DNA of 64,000 bases from Myxococcales bacterium (GTDB lineage Bacteria; Myxococcota_A; Polyangia; Polyangiales; Ga0077539). Positions within the stretch are counted from its first letter, which is position 1, and the number at the start of each line of letters is the position of its first letter. The stretch is from NCBI GenBank assembly GCA_016792845.1, contig JAEUKH010000016.1:62001-126000 (forward strand), in the 5' to 3' direction. Positions 56,224 through 64,000 of the stretch are shown in pieces. A model generated the notes under the pieces. It was not told the DNA's origin. It worked only from the letters and a program-made list of their open reading frames with translations, and ran no database searches. The translations under genes and the position numbers were made by a program.

Positions 56224-58548
56224 ATGTCTAGCGCCCAGGTAGAGAATGCAGCGGCACCGAAGGTTCGCCCCGAACTGCCGGTGGCGCAGGCCGAGGTCCA
56301 GCCCTCGGTGATCGACCAGCTGAAGGTGCTGTGGAAGCACCGGTGGATCATCCTCGCCGGGGTCGCCGTGGCGCTCTGTGTCGACGCGCTCTGGGTGCTG
56401 CGGCAGCCGAAGATCTACGCGGCCACCACGGTGGTTCAGTTCGAGCCGAACCCTCCGCGGCCCCTCGGGCGCCAGGTCGAAGAGCTCGACAGCTCGGGCC
56501 TCGGCTCGTACTGGAACATGCGCGAGTACTACGAGACCCAGTACCGCGTGGCCCGCAGCCGCGGCGTGGCCGAAGGCGTGGTGCGTCGCCTCGGGCTCCA
56601 GCACGACCCCGACTTCATGAACGTGCCGCGCGAGCGTCGCCAAGGCTGGCGCTCGACCTCCATCGCCGAGGCGGCCAACGCCCTCATCGGTCGGGTGCGG
56701 GTCGAGCCCGTCAAAGAGTCGCGGCTGATGAACGTGATCGTCGAAGACCGCTCGCCGCGCCGCGCCCAGCTCCTCGCGAACACCCTCGCGGATGTGTACA
56801 TCCAGCGAAACCTCGACCACCGCCTCGGCGCCACCCGCGACGCGGTGCGCTGGCTGTCGAACCAGCTCGACGACCTCCGCGACAACCTCTCGCGCAGCGA
56901 AGACGCGCTTCAGTCGTTTCGCCGCGAGCACAACATCGTCTCTGAGAATTTCGCCGATCACCGCAACATCCTCGGCAACCGCATCGCCCGGCTCTCAGAC
57001 GCCCTCACCGAGTCGCAGACCCGCCGCTTCGGGCTCGCCGCCAGGGTGGCCGAGATTCAACGCGCCGAGCGCGACGTGAGCCGCCTCCTCGACGACGCCG
57101 GGGCGGGGGCCGACCTCGGCGCGGGCACCGACGAACGGGCGCGCTGGCATCGCCAGGTGAGCGAGGCCATGAGCCGGTTGACGGCCCCAGAGTTCCTCTC
57201 GTCGGGGGTGCTGTCGACGCTCCGCACCCAGTTCGAGAGCGCCCAACGCGACGAGGCCGCGCTCGAACCGCGGTACCTCCCGCGCGCCCTCGAGCTCCGC
57301 GCCGCGCGGGCCCGCACCAACAACGTCGCGCTGATGTTTCGCGCCGAAGTGCGCAACATCGCCGGCGCCGCCGAGGCCGAGCTCCGCTCGGTGACGCGGA
57401 GCGAGTCGAACGTGCGGAGCGAGCTCAACATGGCCCAACGCCAGGCCGTCGAGCTCAACCAGCAAGAGATGATCTACGCGCGGCTCGCCCGAGAGCGCGA
57501 GAACCACGCGAAGCTCTACGGCATCGTGCTCGAGCGCGCCACCGAGGGCAACCTCATGCGCGACCTCCAGGTCAACAACATGAGCGTGCTCGACTACGCG
57601 CTCTTGCCGGTGCTGCCGATCAAGCCGCGGGTGGCGGTGAGCCTCGGCGTGGGCGCCGTCGCGGGGCTTGTGCTCGGGGTGCTCGCCGCGCTCCTCGCGG
57701 TGCAGGCCGATCGCACGGTGCGCTCGCGGCAAGACATCGAAGAGATCTTGCACGCGACCTGCCTCGGGTACTTGCCCGCGGTGAGCGGCCGCGGCATGCG
57801 AAACCAGTACAAATACCAGTACGGCGACACGCCGCAGAACATGAGCCCCATCGAGAACGTCGACCTCGTGGTGCACTCGCACCCCTCGTCGATGGTGGCC
57901 GAGATGGCCCGCGGCATTCGCACGAACCTCCTCTTCAGCGCGCCCGACAAGCCCTTCCAGACCATCATGGTGTCGAGCGCCTCGCCCCGCGAGGGCAAGA
58001 CCTTCACCGCGGTGACCCTGGCCATCACCCTCGCGCAATCGGGCAAGCGCACCGTGCTCATCGACGCCGACCTCCGGCGCCCCCGGGTGCACCGCGTGTT
58101 CGGCGAGCGCCCGCCGGTGGGCCTCACGAGCGTGCTCATCGGCGAGGCCAGCCTCGACGAGGCCACGATGGACCTCGAAGTGCCCAACCTCCAGGTCTTG
58201 CCTTGCGGGCCGCTCCCGCCGAACCCGGCCGAGCTCCTTCACTCGCAGAAGTTCCTCGATCTGCTGGCGCTCCTGCGCGAGAAGTACGACCGCATCGTGA
58301 TCGACAGCCCGCCCATCAACGCCGTCACCGACGGCCTGGTGCTCGGGCCGCAGACCGACGGGGTGGTGCTGGTGCTGCGGGCGCGGCAGACGCGGCGCGA
58401 CCACGCCGCCGATGTGCTCAGGCAGTTTCGCTCCCTCGGCACCCGGGTCATCGGCTGCGTGCTGAACTCGGTCGACATGCGCGACGAGGGCCCGTCGTAC
58501 TATTACGGCAAGTACGACTACTCGCCGCGCGGCGACAACGCGGCCTGA
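56224..58548 (+). CDS. Wzc-like bacterial tyrosine autokinase/chain-length regulator
   Basis: 774 residues from the ATG at 56224; a TTG at 56185 would add 13. N-terminal Wzz helix (HRWIILAGVAVALCVDALWVL), long periplasmic coiled coil (about 175-420), second helix (VAVSLGVGAVAGLVLGVLAALLAV), then the cytoplasmic BY-kinase with Walker A SPREGKTFTAVTLA near 588-600, LIDADLRRP and VIDSPP. The C-terminus GPSYYYGKYDYSPRG carries five Tyr, the autophosphorylation cluster, shorter than the usual tail. It controls chain length and export of the polymer. Confidence 0.95.
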   Translation: MSSAQVENAAAPKVRPELPVAQAEVQPSVIDQLKVLWKHRWIILAGVAVALCVDALWVLRQPKIYAATTVVQFEPNPPRPLGRQVEELDSSGLGSYWNMREYYETQYRVARSRGVAEGVVRRLGLQHDPDFMNVPRERRQGWRSTSIAEAANALIGRVRVEPVKESRLMNVIVEDRSPRRAQLLANTLADVYIQRNLDHRLGATRDAVRWLSNQLDDLRDNLSRSEDALQSFRREHNIVSENFADHRNILGNRIARLSDALTESQTRRFGLAARVAEIQRAERDVSRLLDDAGAGADLGAGTDERARWHRQVSEAMSRLTAPEFLSSGVLSTLRTQFESAQRDEAALEPRYLPRALELRAARARTNNVALMFRAEVRNIAGAAEAELRSVTRSESNVRSELNMAQRQAVELNQQEMIYARLARERENHAKLYGIVLERATEGNLMRDLQVNNMSVLDYALLPVLPIKPRVAVSLGVGAVAGLVLGVLAALLAVQADRTVRSRQDIEEILHATCLGYLPAVSGRGMRNQYKYQYGDTPQNMSPIENVDLVVHSHPSSMVAEMARGIRTNLLFSAPDKPFQTIMVSSASPREGKTFTAVTLAITLAQSGKRTVLIDADLRRPRVHRVFGERPPVGLTSVLIGEASLDEATMDLEVPNLQVLPCGPLPPNPAELLHSQKFLDLLALLREKYDRIVIDSPPINAVTDGLVLGPQTDGVVLVLRARQTRRDHAADVLRQFRSLGTRVIGCVLNSVDMRDEGPSYYYGKYDYSPRGDNAA

Positions 58549-58601
58549 GACGCGCTCGGCCACTTGGCCCGTGGCCGAAGTTCGGGTAATGCCGCGCGTC
58601 G

Positions 58602-59723
58602 ATGAATGCTCAGACGACGCGGCTGGCGGTGCTCTCGCACGACCCGATGAAGAAGCCGGGTTGGCGCGACGAGGCGCGGCGCGCGGTCACCTCGCTCGAA
58701 GGCCTCGAACGCGCCCTCGCGCTCACCGACAACGAACGCGCCGGGGTCGTACGCGCGCTGGCTCAGGGCCTGCCCATGAGCATCACGCCGTACTACCTCT
58801 CGCTCTGCGACAAGCACGACCCCGCGTGCCCCATCAGGCTCCAGTGCGTGCCCCAAGGGCTCGAATCGGTCGAGGTCCCGGGTGACCTCCGCGACCCCCT
58901 CGGCGAAGAGGCCCACGAGGTCGCGCCGAACCTCGTGCAGCGCTACCCCGACCGGGTGCTCCTGCTCGCCACCGACCGATGCTCGGTGTACTGCCGATTC
59001 TGCACCCGCGCGCGCATGGTGGGCCAAGACGGCGGCGCCCGCAGCGACGAGAAGCTCCGCCCCGCCCTCGAATGGATCGCCGCCCACCCCGAGGTGCGCG
59101 ACGTCATCGTCTCGGGGGGCGACCCGCTGGTGATGAAGACCGAGCGGCTCGAACGTATCTTGTCGAAAGTACGAGAGATTCAGCACGTTGACACCATCCG
59201 TCTGGCCACCCGCGCGCCGGTGGTGCTGCCCTCGCGCATCACGCCGGGGCTCTGCCGCATGCTGCGGCGTCACGGGCCGATCTGGGTCATGACCCACTTC
59301 AACCACCCGCGCGAGCTCACCGCCGAGTCGCTCAAGGCCCTCGGGCGCCTGGTCGACCACGGCATGCCGGTGATGAACCAGACCGTGCTCTTGCGCGGGG
59401 TGAACGACCGCGCCGAGACCCTCGAAGCGCTCTTCCGCGGCCTCGTGCGCGCCCGTGTCAGGCCGTACTACCTCCTCCAGACTGACCCGATCCGGGGCAC
59501 CGGGCACCTGCGGACGCCCCTCGCGCGGGGCATCGAGATCATGGAGCGGCTGCAAGGCAGGCTCTCGGGCATCGCGCTGCCGAAGTTCATCGTCGACACC
59601 CCCGACGGGCGCGGCAAGGTGCCGGTGGGGCCCAACTACGTGCTCTCGCACGCGCCGGGGGTCACCACGCTGCGCACCTTCCGCAACGAGGTCGTCGACT
59701 ACATCGACCCGCCCGGCGTCTGA
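58602..59723 (+). CDS. KamA-family radical SAM aminomutase
   Basis: 373 residues. Fe-S site Cys127-x3-Cys131-x2-Cys134 in CSVYCRFCTR; GGDPLVMKTERLERIL; PLP-binding Lys339 in DTPDGRGKVPVGPNYV. This fits lysine 2,3-aminomutase-type enzymes (L-lysine to beta-lysine), which are about 410 residues in clostridia; EpmB, acting on EF-P, is about 340 and lacks part of the C-terminus. Without epmA or efp nearby I leave the substrate open. Start may also be the ATG at 58647. It starts 53 nt after the Wzc-like gene. Confidence 0.88.
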   Translation: MNAQTTRLAVLSHDPMKKPGWRDEARRAVTSLEGLERALALTDNERAGVVRALAQGLPMSITPYYLSLCDKHDPACPIRLQCVPQGLESVEVPGDLRDPLGEEAHEVAPNLVQRYPDRVLLLATDRCSVYCRFCTRARMVGQDGGARSDEKLRPALEWIAAHPEVRDVIVSGGDPLVMKTERLERILSKVREIQHVDTIRLATRAPVVLPSRITPGLCRMLRRHGPIWVMTHFNHPRELTAESLKALGRLVDHGMPVMNQTVLLRGVNDRAETLEALFRGLVRARVRPYYLLQTDPIRGTGHLRTPLARGIEIMERLQGRLSGIALPKFIVDTPDGRGKVPVGPNYVLSHAPGVTTLRTFRNEVVDYIDPPGV

Positions 59724-59734
59724 ACGGCGGGCCC

Positions 59735-60568
59735 TTACTGGAGGGTGCGCGGCGAGCCCGCGCGGGCCTTGGCGAGGGCCTCGCGCACGGCGTCGGCGTC
59801 GCGCGCCGCGGGGCGACCGTCGAGGTACCGCGAGAGGTCTTCTGCGGCCGCCGCGTGGGCGCCCAAGGCCAGCGCGTGGAGCCCGCGATCGCGCACGAAA
59901 TCGAGGGCGCCTGCGAGGTCGGCGAGGCGGTCGGCGATGAGCATCCCGCGGCCGTGGTCGCCCATCTGGTCGTAGATGCGCGCGAGGTTCCTGAGCATCC
60001 GGATGACCGTGAGCCGCGCGCCCACCGCGGTGAGGTGCTCCTCGCGGAGCGAGGCCTTGGGCCCCACCATGCGCTCGGTGAGGCGCTCTAGCTGAAAGCG
60101 GTCGAGCACCCGGGCGCCGAAGAAGGGGTCTACAAAGACGCCGTCGCGGCCGCCCATCCGCACGAGAAAATGCCCCGGGAAGCCGATGCCCTCTGCCTCG
60201 ACCCCGGCCCGCCGCGCGAGGCTCATCACCAAGACCGCGAGGGTGATCGGGATGCCCCGCCGACGCGCCATCACCTGGTCGAGGAAGCTGTTCCGCGGGT
60301 CGTAATAGCTCTCTTCGTCGCCCTGAAAACCGAGCTCGTCGTAGAGGTAGGTGCCCACCGCCGCGGCCAGGTCTGCGGGGCGCGACAGGCCCGCCACGCG
60401 CTCGGCCAACACGCCCCCCCAGTCGTCGAGGGTCGCCATCACCTCGGCGGTGTCGAGGCCGGGCTGAAACTCATGCGACAGCGCGAGAGCGGCCACATCG
60501 AGCGGCGGCTCGGGGCACGCCGCAAAGAGCGACACGAGGTCGAGGTGGGCGAGGGGCTGCCGGGTCAT
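59735..60568 (-). CDS. SirB1/transglutaminase-like family protein
   Basis: 277 residues. YYDPRNSFLDQVMARRRGIPITLAVLVMSLARRAGVEAEGIGFPGHFLVRM is the SirB1 core (family PRNSFLNxVLxRRxGIPIxL). C-terminal TPR-like helices. Proteins of this family are widespread and soluble; molecular role is not settled. Its start overlaps the lipoprotein stop (ATGA). Convergent with the KamA gene, stops 11 nt apart. Confidence 0.87.
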   Translation of the reverse strand: MTRQPLAHLDLVSLFAACPEPPLDVAALALSHEFQPGLDTAEVMATLDDWGGVLAERVAGLSRPADLAAAVGTYLYDELGFQGDEESYYDPRNSFLDQVMARRRGIPITLAVLVMSLARRAGVEAEGIGFPGHFLVRMGGRDGVFVDPFFGARVLDRFQLERLTERMVGPKASLREEHLTAVGARLTVIRMLRNLARIYDQMGDHGRGMLIADRLADLAGALDFVRDRGLHALALGAHAAAAEDLSRYLDGRPAARDADAVREALAKARAGSPRTLQ

Positions 60569-61257
60569 GAGCCCACGCGCAGCGAGCCCAAGAGCTCATC
60601 GAAGCCGCGCCGCGCACCCTCGACGGTGCCCTGCGGGCCGGTCATCTTGAAGAACCAGAGCCCCTCGGCGGCCTCGACGATGGCCCCGAGCAGCATCTGG
60701 TTGTCTTGCGGCGCCTGCGGCGCGCCCATCATGCCGCCGCCCGCGAAGCGGCCCGTGACCCAGGTGACGTGCACGGTCATGCCGTTCACCGTGCGGCGCT
60801 CGCGGTGCGCCGCGTCGCCGGCCGGGCGCCCGTCGGGCTGCTGAAATTGCCCCCACCAGCGCTGGAGGTTGTCGTCGACGCCGCCGCCCATGCCGCGACC
60901 GAAATAGAACACCGTCATGAGGGCCTCGCCGGCGCCGCCGGGCACGCCGTACTGCGCCACGCGCATCGACGACGACGGGGCCTGACGCTGCCAGCCCGCC
61001 GGGTCGCTCCACCGCAGCGAGCCTTGCTCTGAGGGCGCCACCGCGGCGCCCTGAAGCCCCGGAACGCCCGTCGCCTGCCCGTGCGCGCCGCCCCCCTGCG
61101 CGATCGCGGGGTGACCCGCAGGCAGCGCCCCCGCAGGCCCCGACGCCGCGTTGGGCGCTCGCTCGGGCGCGGGCGCCGTCGCCGTCGCCGGAGGCTCAGG
61201 CGCCGCGTTCTTACAGGCCACACACAAGATCAAACCCAGCAGAAGCTTCGCGCCCAT
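60565..61257 (-). CDS. Small lipoprotein, unrecognised
   Basis: 230 residues from the ATG at 61257; the frame upstream is a shadow of leuS. MGAKLLLGLILCVACKNAAPE is a lipoprotein signal with Cys at 15. Ala/Pro/Gly-rich stretch to about 75, then a beta-rich domain (GSLRWSDPAGWQRQAPSSSM, MTVHVTWVTGRFAGGGMM, GLWFFKMTGPQGTVEG), similar in style to small secreted PsbP/DcrB-like folds. Function unknown. Divergent from leuS across 129 nt. Confidence 0.7.
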   Translation of the reverse strand: MGAKLLLGLILCVACKNAAPEPPATATAPAPERAPNAASGPAGALPAGHPAIAQGGGAHGQATGVPGLQGAAVAPSEQGSLRWSDPAGWQRQAPSSSMRVAQYGVPGGAGEALMTVFYFGRGMGGGVDDNLQRWWGQFQQPDGRPAGDAAHRERRTVNGMTVHVTWVTGRFAGGGMMGAPQAPQDNQMLLGAIVEAAEGLWFFKMTGPQGTVEGARRGFDELLGSLRVGS

Positions 61258-61386
61258 AGTCGGTGGGCGGCGACTATGCCGTCGCAGCGGCCCGTCGACA
61301 ATGGCCGAGCGCACCGACGGGGGCGCCGCGAGGGCGCACTCGGGCCTTGCAGTTGGGGCGTCGCGGCGATAGGCCCTCAAGCCGTT

Positions 61387-63924
<2,538 letters not shown>

Positions 63925-63984
63925 CGGCCTCGGCGCACCCGCAGCGCGGTTTCGCGCACTCTGCTACCCTCGTCGCGGGTGCCC

Positions 63985-64000
63985 ATGACAAAATTTCAGA
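63985..64000 (+). CDS. Possible start of a further gene (5 codons visible)
   Basis: ATG ACA AAA TTT CAG begins MTKFQ and runs off the window. It lies 60 nt after leuS. No clear ribosome site is visible, and the codons are unusually AT-rich, so this is only a possible start. Confidence 0.25.

Overview
The window comes from a very GC-rich bacterial chromosome. It reads most like a Myxococcota (deltaproteobacterial, Polyangia-type) genome. The signs are long Ser/Thr protein kinases with an HRDVSPQN catalytic loop and a Pro/Ala-rich tail, TPR/PEGA partner proteins, a PP2C phosphatase, and several large lipoproteins whose mature end begins CGSRT. Genes are tightly packed and many stops and starts overlap (ATGA). 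This taxonomic reading is an inference; no rRNA, tRNA, prophage or insertion sequence was seen.

Left part (1-30272), mostly housekeeping and envelope or signalling genes. A gene tail (possibly MeaB) is followed by a 20-bp inverted repeat and fifteen copies of a 19-bp tandem repeat. Then come a PPC-type lipoprotein, a PP2C phosphatase, a lipoprotein alpha/beta hydrolase, a family 4 uracil-DNA glycosylase with a long disordered N-terminus, and an acidic BNR-repeat protein. A DUF2306 membrane protein and a quinone-oxidoreductase-like gene lie divergent from a LysR regulator with palindromes between them. A UPF0104 membrane protein, a PQQ-propeller lipoprotein and a VKOR-DsbA fusion form an operon. 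A PKD-like lipoprotein precedes an isolated atpDC pair. Two TPR/PEGA-plus-kinase modules with the same gene order flank a YfhO-like membrane protein and lon.

Centre (30276-53232), all on the minus strand: a surface-polysaccharide cluster. Read in the direction of transcription it has fcl and gmd (GDP-fucose), then two GT4 enzymes, a GT2, an unrecognised glycan-cluster protein and an asparagine synthase. A nine-gene run with 1-4 nt overlaps follows: bi-domain oxidoreductase, methyltransferase, second asparagine synthase, heparinase II/III protein, GT4, PglC-like phosphoglycosyl transferase, PglD-like acetyltransferase, UDP-GlcNAc 2-epimerase and PglE-like aminotransferase. A PglF/WbpM-like 4,6-dehydratase and a double GNAT protein end it. 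Dehydratase, aminotransferase, acetyltransferase and PglC together would make and load a diacetylbacillosamine-type first sugar on undecaprenyl phosphate. The asparagine synthases suggest uronamides, and gmd/fcl suggest fucose.

Right part (53527-64000): divergent from fcl lie an O-antigen-ligase/polymerase protein with TPRs and a Wzc-like tyrosine autokinase, which complete part of a Wzx/Wzy-type system (no flippase or outer-membrane exporter gene is visible). A KamA-family radical SAM enzyme, a SirB1-family protein, a small lipoprotein and leuS follow, and the window ends just inside a further gene.
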